Source of the DNA: Litoribacter populi
GTDB taxonomy: Bacteria; Bacteroidota; Bacteroidia; Cytophagales; Cyclobacteriaceae
Assembly: GCF_007483685.1 (NCBI RefSeq)
Contig: NZ_VMKN01000001.1
Span: 124,001 to 188,000 of the forward strand
DNA: 64,000 bases
Reading direction: 5' to 3'
In this document: piece after piece, positions 1 to 9,396 of the stretch
How the letters are laid out: every line of letters begins with the position of its first letter
How positions within the stretch are numbered: position 1 is the first letter of the stretch
Translations under genes and position numbers: made by a program
Notes under the pieces: model-generated
What the model was told of the DNA's origin: nothing
Database searches by the model: none
Seen by the model: the letters and a program-made list of their open reading frames with translations, nothing else

Positions 1-154
1 CCTGAATGCTAAAAAGGCTTGAATAAATATACTCAAAAAATGGCATGAAGGAAATTATATTATGGTAAAATTAATCTTTCTCCAATCAATTATCTTGCTG
101 TGTGATAACCATTTGATTTAGCTGAAAATAGACCTGTGAGAAAATTGAAAATTA

Positions 155-1573
155 TCACCTTACCAGTTCATTCAGCATTCTCCTAAAAATCACTCCATGA
201 AAAGGTAAAACCGAGAACCAATATGCTCTACCGGCCACTCCCAATGGTCGGAAAGTAGCGGTTTGAACGAGTTTATTTTCTTTGATTTCAAATTCCAGCC
301 ATGCCTCACCAGGAAGCTTCATCTCAGCATAAAGTAAAAGCCTTTTTTCTTCCTTATTGGCATAAAGTACTCTCCAAAAATCAAGCGAATCCCCAGCAAA
401 GATCGCCGACTTGTGCTTACGACCTCTCCGAAGTCCCACACCCCCAAAAATTTTATCCAAAAATCCTCTAAACCTCCACAGCCAATCAGAAGTATACCAG
501 CCCGTTTCACCACCGATTGTCCAGATTTTATGTAATGTATCATTTACATCACGTACTTCCTTTTCTCTTTTATCAATGAAACACCCATAAGTGGGCACCT
601 GAGATAACTGCGATATCCCCCCCGCCAAGACATTTCGTGCCTGAGCGTCGATCCAGCTGGACACCACTTCCTCATTTTGAATTTTGTCAAATGCCAATCG
701 AATGGCCTCTTCATACGTCAATAGCTCAATTTCCAGCCAATCCGCCAAATCATTTTCCTCCACTATCACCTCCACACTCATGCTGCTTACCAAATTTACT
801 GCAAGGGAATAAGACACTGAGGTGACAAAATACAGCCAATATGAGCTCAATTTAGGTGTCATAACCGGAACAGTGATAATCTTGCGCTTGAGGTTTCTCA
901 CTTTCGCAAAGCGCTCAAGCATTTCCTTATATGTTAAAATCTCGGGGCCACCAATATCAAAATGGCGATTGTAAGTTTTCTCCATTCCCACTACACCTTT
1001 CAAAAACTGAATCACGTTACGGATGGCGATGGGCTGCGATTTGGTATTGAGCCATTTGGGGGCCACCATCACTGGAAGCTTTTCCACTAAATCCCGAATA
1101 ATCTCAAAAGATGCGCTCCCCGAACCAAGGATTATCCCAGCCCTCAAAGTTGTCAAAGCAAATTTTCCCTTCCCGAGCGTATCCTCCACCAGTTTTCTGG
1201 ATCTGAGGTGCTTTGACAACTGTTTGTCGTTGACAATACCCCCAAGATATATAACTTGCTTTGCATTAGTTCTTTCCATGGCGGAAACAAAATTCTTGGC
1301 TGATTTCTCCTCCAATGATTCAAAATCACCCTTTTTACTTGACATGCTGTGAATAAGGTAAAAAGCAACATCTATATCCTCAGGGACAGCATCCAACGTG
1401 GATACTTTTAGAAAATCAACCTCAACTATCGATAGATTTTTCTGCTCGTATTTACTAGCATCAAACCGCTGTTTATCTCGTGTACAACAGGCTACTTCAT
1501 GCCCATCAGCAAGTAAAGCTGGCAACAAACGCTGCCCTATATATCCAGTGGTTCCGGTGAGTAAAATCTTCAT
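155..1573 (-). CDS. SDR-family NAD(P)-binding protein with C-terminal DUF2867
   Basis: This is a 472-residue protein with an N-terminal Rossmann fold. The dinucleotide-binding glycines are G7, G10 and G13 in TGTTGYIG, the pattern of atypical or extended SDR and NmrA-like proteins. The first ~300 residues resemble NAD-dependent epimerases. The last ~150 residues, rich in Trp and ending in a segment that reads GVAGRAYWFSVLPFHGVIF, match what is known of DUF2867. This two-domain arrangement is common in Bacteroidota. The substrate is unknown, and a cytoplasmic oxidoreductase or nucleotide-sensing role is inferred. The gene stands alone, divergent from the MscS gene. Confidence 0.85.
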   Translation of the reverse strand: MKILLTGTTGYIGQRLLPALLADGHEVACCTRDKQRFDASKYEQKNLSIVEVDFLKVSTLDAVPEDIDVAFYLIHSMSSKKGDFESLEEKSAKNFVSAMERTNAKQVIYLGGIVNDKQLSKHLRSRKLVEDTLGKGKFALTTLRAGIILGSGSASFEIIRDLVEKLPVMVAPKWLNTKSQPIAIRNVIQFLKGVVGMEKTYNRHFDIGGPEILTYKEMLERFAKVRNLKRKIITVPVMTPKLSSYWLYFVTSVSYSLAVNLVSSMSVEVIVEENDLADWLEIELLTYEEAIRLAFDKIQNEEVVSSWIDAQARNVLAGGISQLSQVPTYGCFIDKREKEVRDVNDTLHKIWTIGGETGWYTSDWLWRFRGFLDKIFGGVGLRRGRKHKSAIFAGDSLDFWRVLYANKEEKRLLLYAEMKLPGEAWLEFEIKENKLVQTATFRPLGVAGRAYWFSVLPFHGVIFRRMLNELVR

Positions 1574-1720
1574 CTAGAATAGAATTTTGTATGTAGAGAC
1601 AACAATCACCTTTTTGATTTGTTGAATTAGAGACCAAATCAATTTTTTGCAAATGGATATCAGGACGCATCAGATTTAATATTTACCAAACTGGAAGACT
1701 GGGCAACCACAATAATCGCC

Positions 1721-2557
1721 ATGCTCCCGAATTTTGTATTGGCAGTGTTGGTGGTCTTTCTTGGGGTAATAATCGCCAAAATTGCTAAAAACCTGATTTA
1801 TAAGGCTCTTCGGCGAGTAACTAAGCATGAGTCATTGTTATCTCTCATCACTACTACCATTCATGTGGCAATCATTTTGGTGGCTTGCTTCATAGCCCTG
1901 GGAGTACTAGACCTTACCAAAACGGTTACTACCTTGTTAGCTGGTGCTGGTATTATTGGATTGGCCTTGGGCTTTGCTTTTCAGGATATCATGGCCAATT
2001 TTATGTCAGGAGTCATAATGGCTATCAGGCGACCATTTGAAGAAGGGGATCTGATTGAATCAGAAGGCTCCAAAGGTATCATTCAAAGGTTGAATCTTCG
2101 CTCCACAGTAATTCGCTCCTTACAGGGACAGATTCACATTATTCCCAATAAAGAAGTCTTCGAAAACACAATCATAAACTATAACACATTTGGCAAACGA
2201 CGGATAGATTTAGAATGTGGTGTATCTTATGGTGATGACCTGCAAAAAGTAAAGGAGGTCACTTTAAAAGCCGTAAAGTCTGTAACCAATGTTCTTTCCG
2301 AGGAAGATATCTCCCTTTATTTCACCGAATTTGGGGACAGCTCAATAAATTATGTGGTCAGGTTTTGGGTAAAATTTAAGAAGCAACCAGATTTTTTGCA
2401 AGCTAGAAGCGAAGCAATAATGGCTATTAAGCAACAGTATGATGAAAATGACATTATGATTCCATTCCCTATCAGAACCTTGGATTTTGGAATCAAAGGA
2501 GGGGAAAAACTCCATGAAGTATGGCCAAAGGACAACCATAAAGATTCCGATAATTAA
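1721..2557 (+). CDS. MscS-family mechanosensitive channel
   Basis: This small-conductance mechanosensitive channel of the inner membrane releases solutes on hypo-osmotic shock. Three hydrophobic segments lie at about residues 3-25, 40-62 and 68-95. The third is the Gly/Ala-rich pore helix (GAGIIGLALGFAFQDIMANF), followed by the MscS beta domain (RRPFEEGD) and a soluble C-terminus. Its 278 residues are near the usual size. The chosen ATG begins directly at the first membrane helix, while in-frame codons upstream to about 1631 encode a plausible amphipathic lead (LEDWATTIIA) without a clear in-frame ATG. The true start may therefore lie upstream. The gene ends 4 bases into the convergent GNAT gene. 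Confidence 0.85.
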   Translation: MLPNFVLAVLVVFLGVIIAKIAKNLIYKALRRVTKHESLLSLITTTIHVAIILVACFIALGVLDLTKTVTTLLAGAGIIGLALGFAFQDIMANFMSGVIMAIRRPFEEGDLIESEGSKGIIQRLNLRSTVIRSLQGQIHIIPNKEVFENTIINYNTFGKRRIDLECGVSYGDDLQKVKEVTLKAVKSVTNVLSEEDISLYFTEFGDSSINYVVRFWVKFKKQPDFLQARSEAIMAIKQQYDENDIMIPFPIRTLDFGIKGGEKLHEVWPKDNHKDSDN

Positions 2558-2988
2558 TCAAAAACCATATGGACCAGAGGGTATCCCAATCCCCAATGGT
2601 CCTGTTCTACTTTTTTGACGATTCTAAATCCTTGGTGTTTATAAAATTCTAAAGCTGAAATGTTCTGCTCATTCACCTCCACGGCATCAATTTTTTCAAA
2701 ATCTCTGGCATGTTGAAGCAATGCCTTTCCATATCCCTTTCCTATAAAATCAGGAAGAACATACAGCATTTCGAGTTTGCTAGAGCGGGTACCATAGAAC
2801 CCAATAAGTCGGTCGGTATACAGCCCCACAAGATTGAGAGATTGTAAAAAGGTATTTATGAGTAAGGGTTTCATCAAAGATATGTCCTCTTCTTTCAGAA
2901 AGTCGTGAGAAAAGCGGACCGAGTCTTCCCAAAGTTGGATTACCTCAGGAAAATTTTTATCAGTAAGTCTTTCAAATTCCATTAACAT
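2554..2988 (-). CDS. GNAT-family N-acetyltransferase
   Basis: This 144-residue protein has the GNAT acetyl-CoA-binding signature at the beta4-alpha3 turn (VLPDFIGKGYGKALLQHA, the Q/RxxGxG/A-like segment). The C-terminal ALEFYKHQGFRIVKK segment is typical of the family. It transfers an acetyl group from acetyl-CoA to an amine, but the substrate cannot be read from sequence. The length equals a single GNAT domain. It is convergent with the MscS gene with a 4-base overlap at the 3' ends. About 2 kb of gene-poor DNA lies on its 5' side. Confidence 0.85.
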   Translation of the reverse strand: MLMEFERLTDKNFPEVIQLWEDSVRFSHDFLKEEDISLMKPLLINTFLQSLNLVGLYTDRLIGFYGTRSSKLEMLYVLPDFIGKGYGKALLQHARDFEKIDAVEVNEQNISALEFYKHQGFRIVKKVEQDHWGLGYPLVHMVFD

Positions 2989-3305
2989 CCAGGTTAAATG
3001 AGGGATCTACCCATAGTTACGAATTCTTGGCGCAGGCTTTGCACATTTTATTATTAATACTAATTATATGAATTATTCTGTTCTAGTTTCAAATTTATGA
3101 TTTTGGATCGATAATCCTATAAAAAATCACAACAGAATAAATATTTAACCACTGACCACTATTATATGAACCTAAAAATTGAGGTTCAGGGTTTTAAAGG
3201 AATCATAAATTTGGAGATAGTTACTGAAAAAAGAAGGATGTAAGAAAGCTGTTATGTTCGGATTATTAATAAAATGTATTACTTAACCTTGTAAGCGAAT
3301 AGAAA

Positions 3306-3346
3306 CAATAAATCCCCCGATCGCTCGAGTTACTCACTGGAGGGTG
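3306..3346. repeat. Direct repeat copy A (AATAAA-CCCCCGATC-CTCGAG)
   Basis: This block reads AATAAATCCCCCGATCGCTC followed by GAGTTACTCACTGGAGGGTG. It closely matches 5868-5916, where the same words recur in the same order with a few substitutions and a short insertion. The two copies lie in direct orientation and bracket the AT-rich spacer plus the DUF5131 gene. Copy B works as a terminator-like hairpin, while copy A has lost part of the stem. They could be boundaries of an inserted segment or two terminators of common origin. Confidence 0.5.
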
Positions 3347-4172
3347 CAAATAAATTTAAATTATTCATGTGCATGAAAAAAGAATATCCATTCTCATTAT
3401 TTGTTTTCCTCAAAATCTGATGAATCTTTGGGTTGAACCTCCTGTCCTCTACCTAATTGGACTTAGGTAGTAGGTTTAATCTAGAATCTAATTTTTTCTC
3501 TAGGACACAGATTTTTGAATGATTGATTTCACACTAACTCTGGCTTGGGGAATGTCTTCATTAGTGGCCTCCACCATTTTGGTCGTAACCAGTGTCGATA
3601 AGTGGGTTAGGAAGGGAAATCAGGTTTGTGTTGGTCACAGGTAAGTATAATTTTTAAGGACTGTTATGTCATTAGTTTCAGATGCGCATAGGTACCGTCA
3701 GATCAATTTTTTGAGCTATGGATGGGGTAATTAAAAAAAGCCTCCACAGCAGGTGGAAACCCTTTACTAACCATTTTGTACTTATGAGAATTAAATATAC
3801 TAAAAATAGTTAACACTTGTTACAGTTTATTATGCCCGCGCAGGCTGGTCCGTGGTGATATGGTGTGTTTTTACCACAGAAAGCACAGATTTCCACGGAT
3901 TTTTAATTGTAATTTCTCATACCCCATACTTCTCTGCGCTACTTTGATTATTCGGCCTGCGGCCTGATTTAGGGGTTTAGAAATTGCAAAGCGGCGGCAT
4001 GACTACATTGCGGCAGTTTCACGCCAAGGGCGCTAAGAAATTCGCCAAGGGCGCAAGGATCTAAGTTTGGCGTGTACTTTAAACTTCAAAACCTTCCCGG
4101 TCCGCGAAGCGGATATCGGAAGATAACCTTCTAAACAGCGTACCAAGAATCGTCACGGGATTCGGCCTGTTC

Positions 4173-4610
4173 CCTAACCAATTTTTCGCGATAATATTAT
4201 ATAGGAAAAAAGCTATGGCTTAAGGTATAATGGGATTTTTTTCACTTTTTATGGCAGGCAGCCCGTCGTTCACGGGATTTTGCCTGAAGGCTATCCAATT
4301 AATAGCGGATTATGTTACATAGGAATAAGGTATAGATTTGTGGGATTTGAGGTTGATTCTATTTTTACAGCTGGCAGCTTGTCGTTCACCTGTTAAAACC
4401 CGTCGTTCACGGAATTCGGCCTATTCCTTATCCAATTTATTGCAGATTATATTACATAGGAATAAGGCTATGGATTTCTGGGATTTGAGATTGATTATAT
4501 TTTTACAGCTGGCAGCTTGTCGTTCACCTGTTAAAACCCGTCGTTCACGGGATTTGGCCTTAAGTATATCTAATTTATCGCTGACTATAAGGCTATTGAC
4601 TGATTTCATA
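4173..4610. repeat. Imperfect tandem repeat, period about 138 bp
   Basis: Two well-matched units start near 4292 and 4429, which is a period of 137-138. Each contains a TATCCAATT start, an ACATAGGAATAAGG block, TGGGATTTGA (4341 and 4479), CAGCTGGCAGCTTGTCGTTC and CCCGTCGTTCACGG. A more divergent unit precedes them (4173-4291) and a partial one follows (4566-4610). No reading frame is conserved through the units, and their function is unknown. Confidence 0.75.
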
Positions 4611-5114
4611 TTTTTGGACTTTCATTTGTCGAATCATTGATGAATATCTGGGTTACATAAAGGTTTTTACCGCTATTAGTATTGATAAAGCTTTTGTTTG
4701 TCCTTTCTTTTTTCTTTTTGAAAAGAGAGGTTAAAAATCACATGACAGAGATAAATCCAGGAAAGCATCTTAGGAAATTTAACATATGGACTAAATTTTT
4801 TTGATTTAAAAATTCGATGTTATGCAAAGTTATAAGATAATTTATAAGTTAAAAATTCTGCAAATTGTACAATTAAAGAAATATTTATTTACAAGAAGTT
4901 TAGTGAAAGTTTTTTATTCTGAGATTTTAATAATTTATTGAATTTATAAACATATATGGTGTCTAAATTTACCTATTTATTTGTTTTTATTTAAAATATA
5001 AAACTTTGTATTGATTTGGTTATGTTTGAAAAGTTTTGATTTTTTTTTAGAAATAGAAATTTAGAGGGGCTAGTCTTCCAGAACAAATGGGCATCAATAT
5101 GAATTATTTTAATT

Positions 5115-5843
5115 ATGGCTAAATCAAGCATTGAATGGACCGAATTGACTTGGAATCCCACAACCGGGTGCTCCAAGAATTCCGCTGGATGTAAGTTCTG
5201 CTATGCAGAAGTCATGTCCAAGCGGCTGCAGGCCATGAGGGTGGATAAATATAAAGATGGTTTTAAAAAAGTCCGCACCCACGACGATGCTTTGGCTACC
5301 CCTTATTCTTGGAAGAAGTCCAAAGTGGTATTCGTCAACTCCATGAGTGACCTTTTCCATGTGGATGTGCCTTTGGAATTCATCAAAAAGGTTTTCAAAG
5401 TCATGAACGAAAATCCTCAGCATGTCTTTCAGGTGCTGACTAAGCGTGCGGATGTACTGCTGCAATATCACCAAGAACTGAAGTGGACCCATAATATCTG
5501 GATGGGGGTATCGGTGGAAGATGAGCAGGTGACAGACAGAATAGACCTGCTCAGGCAGACAGGTGCAAGGGTCAAGTTTCTTTCTTGTGAGCCCTTGATA
5601 GGACCATTGCCCAACCTTAATCTTGATGGTATCGATTGGGTCATAGTAGGAGGGGAGAGTGGCCACAAACCTAGGCCGATGGATGCTGATTGGGTATTGG
5701 ATATCCAAGAGCAATGCGATCGAGCAGGAGTGGCATTCTTCTTCAAGCAATGGGGAGGAAAGAATAAGAAGAAAGCTGGTAGAGAACTCAATGGCAGGAC
5801 CTATGACGAGATGCCCGAGATGGAGCTGCAGAGGAGTGTGTAA
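5115..5843 (+). CDS. DUF5131 / phage Gp37-Gp68 family protein
   Basis: This 242-residue protein belongs to the family first named from phage proteins Gp37/Gp68. It starts MAKSSIEWTELTWNPTTGC and has a cysteine cluster C19-x6-C26-x2-C29 followed by YAE. That is reminiscent of the iron-sulfur site of radical SAM proteins, to which this family is thought to be related. Further family hallmarks are VFVNSMSDLFH, FQVLTKR, WMGVSVE, FLSCEPLIGPL, WVIVGGESG and FFFKQWGG. The full length looks intact. The biochemical role is not established. A three-Cys-motif partner gene (TcmP) often lies next to such genes but is not seen here. AT-rich DNA precedes it and a hairpin follows. Confidence 0.85.
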   Translation: MAKSSIEWTELTWNPTTGCSKNSAGCKFCYAEVMSKRLQAMRVDKYKDGFKKVRTHDDALATPYSWKKSKVVFVNSMSDLFHVDVPLEFIKKVFKVMNENPQHVFQVLTKRADVLLQYHQELKWTHNIWMGVSVEDEQVTDRIDLLRQTGARVKFLSCEPLIGPLPNLNLDGIDWVIVGGESGHKPRPMDADWVLDIQEQCDRAGVAFFFKQWGGKNKKKAGRELNGRTYDEMPEMELQRSV

Positions 5844-5867
5844 TAATAGAGATTCTAGTCCCTAAAT

Positions 5868-5916
5868 CAATAAAGCCCCCGATCTCTCGAGGGCTTCTAA
5901 TTACTCATTTGAGGGT
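5868..5916 (+). terminator. Terminator-like hairpin after the DUF5131 gene (direct repeat copy B)
   Basis: AGCCCCCGA at 5874 pairs with TCGAGGGCT (5887-5895) with one mismatch, followed by a short T/A-rich stretch. The block is also copy B of the direct repeat seen at 3306-3346. Confidence 0.55.
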
Positions 5917-6098
5917 GGTCAACAACTAAATCGCAATTCATTATTAAAACTATATTAATACCTAGAAACCACGCTTTACCAAATATACCATGCTAATTGA
6001 TTCTATAGGTGTGAGCTTCCATAATAAATTGAAAAAAGGGGCATGTCCGCCTAAATAATATGGATTCAACTGTGAATAACCGAATATAGCGGCATTAC

Positions 6099-6383
6099 TC
6101 ACTTTTTACTATCAAAATCGAAATCATAGTCAATCAGATCTTTTGGATGAATTCCAAGTCCTTTAGCTAATTCAAACAAGGTAGTCAGAGTAAGATTTGA
6201 GTCCAATTTTGTCTCTAGAACGCTTATTTTAGAATGGTGTATGTCACATCTCAGAGATAATTCCCTTTGTCCGAGGCCTTTTTCCTCTCTAAACTGAATT
6301 AGTAGCTCCCTAAACTTCCTCATTCTATCCACGTCTCTCGGTTTCATTTTAGCTGCCATAACTCTAAGCTCATGGATAATCAA
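6099..6383 (-). CDS. XRE-family HTH regulator
   Basis: This small 94-residue DNA-binding protein has a Cro/CI-type helix-turn-helix at about residues 27-82. The motif is FREEKGLGQRELSLRCDIHHSKISVLE, followed by LTLTTLFELAKGLGIHPKDLIDY. It has no extra effector domain. An alternative start is M9 or M12, since the first residues (MIIHELRVM) are not part of the fold. No adjacent toxin gene is seen, so a toxin-antitoxin role is not supported. It stands alone between repeat-rich spacers, and its target is unknown. Confidence 0.8.
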   Translation of the reverse strand: MIIHELRVMAAKMKPRDVDRMRKFRELLIQFREEKGLGQRELSLRCDIHHSKISVLETKLDSNLTLTTLFELAKGLGIHPKDLIDYDFDFDSKK

Positions 6384-7370
6384 AAAAAATCTGTTATTAG
6401 TTCTTGTAACATTGAAATATTTGATCTAAATTAGCAGGAGTTAAATTGATGAGGAATTTGAAAAATTATAATTCCTTTAATAGTTTAGCGAATTCTACTT
6501 AAAAAGCTTTTGTAGCATTCGCACTTTACGTCTCGAAACTGAAAACGACCAATTTTCCAATACGAACGAGATTGAAAGTGAGAAATGCTCACGCCATTGG
6601 CGTGGGCTACTCGCTTGCTTGTTCGCCGGTGCTTGGTCGTACCTCAGTTTCAGGCAGGAAAGAGAGTCCACACCAATGGCTTTATTTTTTGCAGAGGCGT
6701 TCCTATATAATAATTATGGAACAGCAACAATACAAACCTTCATATCTGCGCTACGGCTCTCCTGCATGGGCCGCCTGCTGCTGTGCTGTTTCCCCATGCT
6801 CCCAAAAATTCTATCAAACCTTGAAGCAACTTCAAAGAAATTTGATTAAAAGCCCGGACTGAGGCTTCGCTGTTTATTTGGCTTCGCCGGTTCTGGCTTC
6901 GCCGTTTACTTGCTGCGCGCTTATGGTTTAAGGTTTAAGGGTTTTGGTTTTTAAAGCATAGACTTGACCATTAGGATCCCAGCGGGAAGCTAAAATGGTA
7001 CACTGAGAGGTGTTAAGGGAAGGTTTTACATCCCCCTTAATCCCTCCCGAAACGCTTCGCTTATCGGGACAGGCTCTTCAAAGGGGGAATTGGTCACGGT
7101 GAACCCATAAACCATAAACTTTCCCCGCAGGGGAAAAAGTAAGCCATAAACCAAGAAGGTATTGAAAAAAAAAAGAATGCATCAATTCTTCGGGGGAGAG
7201 GTATGTCCAGGCTGCGCGTTTATTGGCTTCGCCGGTTAAAGGATGAATGCGCGGTGACATCCCCCTAGCCCCTTCAAAGGGGGAATTGTTCGCGGTGAAC
7301 TGTGAACCGTGAACCATAAACCTTAACCTTTCCCCGCAGGGGAAAAAGTAAACTTTAAACCACAACAATT
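6384..7370. other. Repeat-rich intergenic mosaic
   Basis: About 1 kb without a supported gene. It carries the XRE promoter region, a hairpin word (CACGCCATTGGCGTGGGC near 6590), repeated GGCTTCGCCGGTT words (6880-6915 and again near 7225), and two copies of a CCCCTTCAAAGGGGGAATTG block (near 7075 and 7270). It also has several runs of CATAAACC/TTAAGG-type words. A short open frame at 6718-6862 encodes 48 residues with a Cys-rich stretch (WAACCCAVSPCS), but it has no clear ribosome-binding site and is left unannotated. Confidence 0.5.
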
Positions 7371-7631
7371 ATGAAACAGATTAAGAAACTATTTGATGGC
7401 ATCCTGTGGCTGCTGGTGGGGGATAGGCCATTGACGAATCTTAAAGTAGATTCGGATAGCAGGTATACTTATGTCCCGGACCCCAAGCCGAAGCCCATGA
7501 GCCGGGAACAGCAGGAGGCGATATTGCTGTGCAAGGCGATAGGGGTGATACTGAGGGAGGAGGGGGAGAAGAATAAGCTAAAGGTAGAAGTGAGGATTAG
7601 TCCCATGGCAGAGGAGCCGGAGCCACAGTAG
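7371..7631 (+). CDS. Small protein, paralogous to the gene at 20077
   Basis: This 86-residue protein belongs to no family I can name. Its N-terminus (KKLFDGILWLLVG) is amphipathic or weakly membrane-associating. Its C-terminal half carries REQQEAILLCKAIGVILREE followed by KLKVEVRI. The same segment recurs in the protein at 20077-20328 (EREEAVLLIKALGVILKEE, then LDVEIKI), so the two are paralogues with a conserved helix-strand module. Both are preceded by the same kind of degenerate TTTAAGG/CATAAACC repeat DNA. It sits 137 bases upstream of the TlpA-SusC genes, but functional linkage is not shown. Confidence 0.6.
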   Translation: MKQIKKLFDGILWLLVGDRPLTNLKVDSDSRYTYVPDPKPKPMSREQQEAILLCKAIGVILREEGEKNKLKVEVRISPMAEEPEPQ

Positions 7632-7768
7632 GTGATGGTTTAAGGTTTATGGCTTAAGGTTTATGGTTAACGGTTAAGGTTGCTGGATTTGCTGTGAACA
7701 TTTGAACTCTTAACCGTGAACCTCTGAAGTTCACGAGTACAATTTTCAATTTTCTAAATAAATCAACG

Positions 7769-9391
7769 ATGAAAAAAAGAATGATCTTTTTCTTCCTGGG
7801 ACTGGTATGTCTTTTTGGGAGAGTGGAAATAGTAGTAGGGCAGGAAGTTGCCGTTCACCCTCAAAGCTCCGCCGAAAAGGTCGGCGGGGCGCCGGTGGTG
7901 GTGTATGGTGAGATAGTGTCTTTCGGGCCTATTGAAGAGCTAAGTGTGAAAGCCTATCTGGACTATTATTATGATGCTTTTGTTGGCACTGGGATAGTTA
8001 ACGAGCTCCTGGCACTTGAAAAAGGGAATATCTATCTGGGCCAGGTTCCAGCCAACACACGGAATTTTACCTGGGTGTCCCCTCCCGTGGCGGATCCAAT
8101 TTTTGTCAGTTTCTTCCAACCGGGCAGGACGCTGATGGACAACTATCTTATGTCTCCCGGAGACACTGCCTATGTCAAGATTAATATGCCTTCCCTGACA
8201 TTGAATTTTGGAGGGCCGGCAGGTAAAAAGCTTTTTGCCCAATCCTATCTGAAGGCCTATAAGGGAAACCAGATTCTGGACCATCCCTTATCCCTGATTA
8301 CCGATAGGGAGCAGGTGTATGCCGATGAAGCCCAGCTTAAAAATTTTGAAAATGCGAATGCCGTTCCCCACCGTGAGTCCAGAATATTTAGCCCGGGTAC
8401 CGAACCGATCGGGGAAGTGGTAAAAATCGAGGAGTCAAAACTCAGGGGGCTGCTCGAGGAATTATCCAGATTTGGGGAGGTCTTTTCAGCCTCCGAATTT
8501 AAGGCAATGGAAGTGGCTGCCAAAGCGGAGCGGGATCTTAGGATTTTGGCCAAGATTGAGCTAGCGCTACAGTTTAATACCGAAACGGATCCCTCGGGCA
8601 TCAGGGGTCATGCACTTTCATATTTCAATAGCCGGTATGGGACCCTGCCGGATTACGGTGTGGAGGAAAGCATACTCGGGGTAGTTCCCGCATACATAGA
8701 TCTGATAGTACAATGGGCCAGGACCAGCGCCAAAGCCGAAAGCGGAGAAGCAATAAAATCCTTATACAGCCTCCCTCCCTCCATGGCGCGGGACAAGGCA
8801 ATAGGGGGCCGCCTGATCCGGTTTTTTAATTCCATAGTATCCGCCGAGGAGGAAATCCAAATGGCCAAAATGCATGTGGAAAGTGAGAGGGTATTGAGAG
8901 ACCTGGATGCGTTTGTGGCCAACCGCAAAGCAGGAGGTGCAGTGATGGATTTTGAGTTTGTGGATGAGAAAGGTTCCCTTGTCACGTGGAAGGATTTTGA
9001 GGGGAAAGTGGTGGTGTTGGATTTTTGGATAAGTGGCTGCAACTCCTGTCTGGGGTTCTACAAGAATACCCTTTCCCATATACAAGAGGAATTTGCTGAC
9101 AATCCAGATGTGGAGGTGGTGACCGTGTCGGTGGACAAAAACAGGGATACCTGGCTCAAGAGTCTTTCTACCGGAAAATATACCAGTAGTGATGCCGTAA
9201 ACCTACATACGGATGGATATGGGGGGAGACACCCCTTTCTTATCAAAAATGCCATCTCGGGATATCCCTTCATCCTGATACTTGATGCCCAAGGCCGTGT
9301 CTTCCGGTCCGGAAAAATATCCTACGACCCTGAGGATATGAAAAAGCTCATCATGGAAGCAGTCAACAATAAATCTTTAACCTTAAAATAA
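7769..9391 (+). CDS. TlpA-like thiol-disulfide oxidoreductase, secreted
   Basis: This 540-residue envelope protein has an N-terminal signal peptide (about 1-24, ending VVGQ). A long N-terminal region of ~370 residues is typical of Bacteroidota TlpA relatives. The C-terminal thioredoxin/AhpC-TSA domain (about 395-530) has the sequence VVVLDFWISGCNSCLGF, with redox pair C424-N-S-C427, and the cis-Pro segment SGYPFILILD. It probably reduces or rearranges disulfides in the periplasm. It ends 5 bases before the SusC start, so the two are co-transcribed. With the MauE-like protein nearby, this suggests redox handling of a Cys-containing substrate. Confidence 0.85.
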   Translation: MKKRMIFFFLGLVCLFGRVEIVVGQEVAVHPQSSAEKVGGAPVVVYGEIVSFGPIEELSVKAYLDYYYDAFVGTGIVNELLALEKGNIYLGQVPANTRNFTWVSPPVADPIFVSFFQPGRTLMDNYLMSPGDTAYVKINMPSLTLNFGGPAGKKLFAQSYLKAYKGNQILDHPLSLITDREQVYADEAQLKNFENANAVPHRESRIFSPGTEPIGEVVKIEESKLRGLLEELSRFGEVFSASEFKAMEVAAKAERDLRILAKIELALQFNTETDPSGIRGHALSYFNSRYGTLPDYGVEESILGVVPAYIDLIVQWARTSAKAESGEAIKSLYSLPPSMARDKAIGGRLIRFFNSIVSAEEEIQMAKMHVESERVLRDLDAFVANRKAGGAVMDFEFVDEKGSLVTWKDFEGKVVVLDFWISGCNSCLGFYKNTLSHIQEEFADNPDVEVVTVSVDKNRDTWLKSLSTGKYTSSDAVNLHTDGYGGRHPFLIKNAISGYPFILILDAQGRVFRSGKISYDPEDMKKLIMEAVNNKSLTLK

Positions 9392-9396
9392 CTGAT

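Larger units (their letters stand above)
3001..5114. other. Gene-poor, AT-rich, repeat-bearing spacer
   Basis: No convincing coding sequence is seen in 2.1 kb. The short open frames (for example near 4338-4640) follow a tandem repeat and look accidental. The segment holds a copy of a dispersed motif near 3306-3346, a mosaic of intergenic words (3840-4170) also seen near 20340-20420, and the ~138-bp tandem repeats at 4173-4610. From about 4780 to 5114 it is extremely AT-rich and probably contains the promoter of the DUF5131 gene. The overall look is of decayed or repeatedly rearranged DNA. Confidence 0.6.

Noticed and set aside
4338-4640. 100-residue open frame on the plus strand
   Set aside because: It reads through the 138-bp tandem repeat, and the repeated residues come from DNA repetition rather than protein conservation.
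6099-6383. XRE gene considered as an antitoxin
   Set aside because: No small toxin-like gene on either side. The neighbours are repeat DNA.
6718-6862. Short frame with a Cys-rich stretch (WAACCCAVSPCS) that could be a peptide precursor
   Set aside because: No clear ribosome-binding site, repeat-like surroundings and no signal peptide or partner enzymes. It needs conservation data before it can be called.
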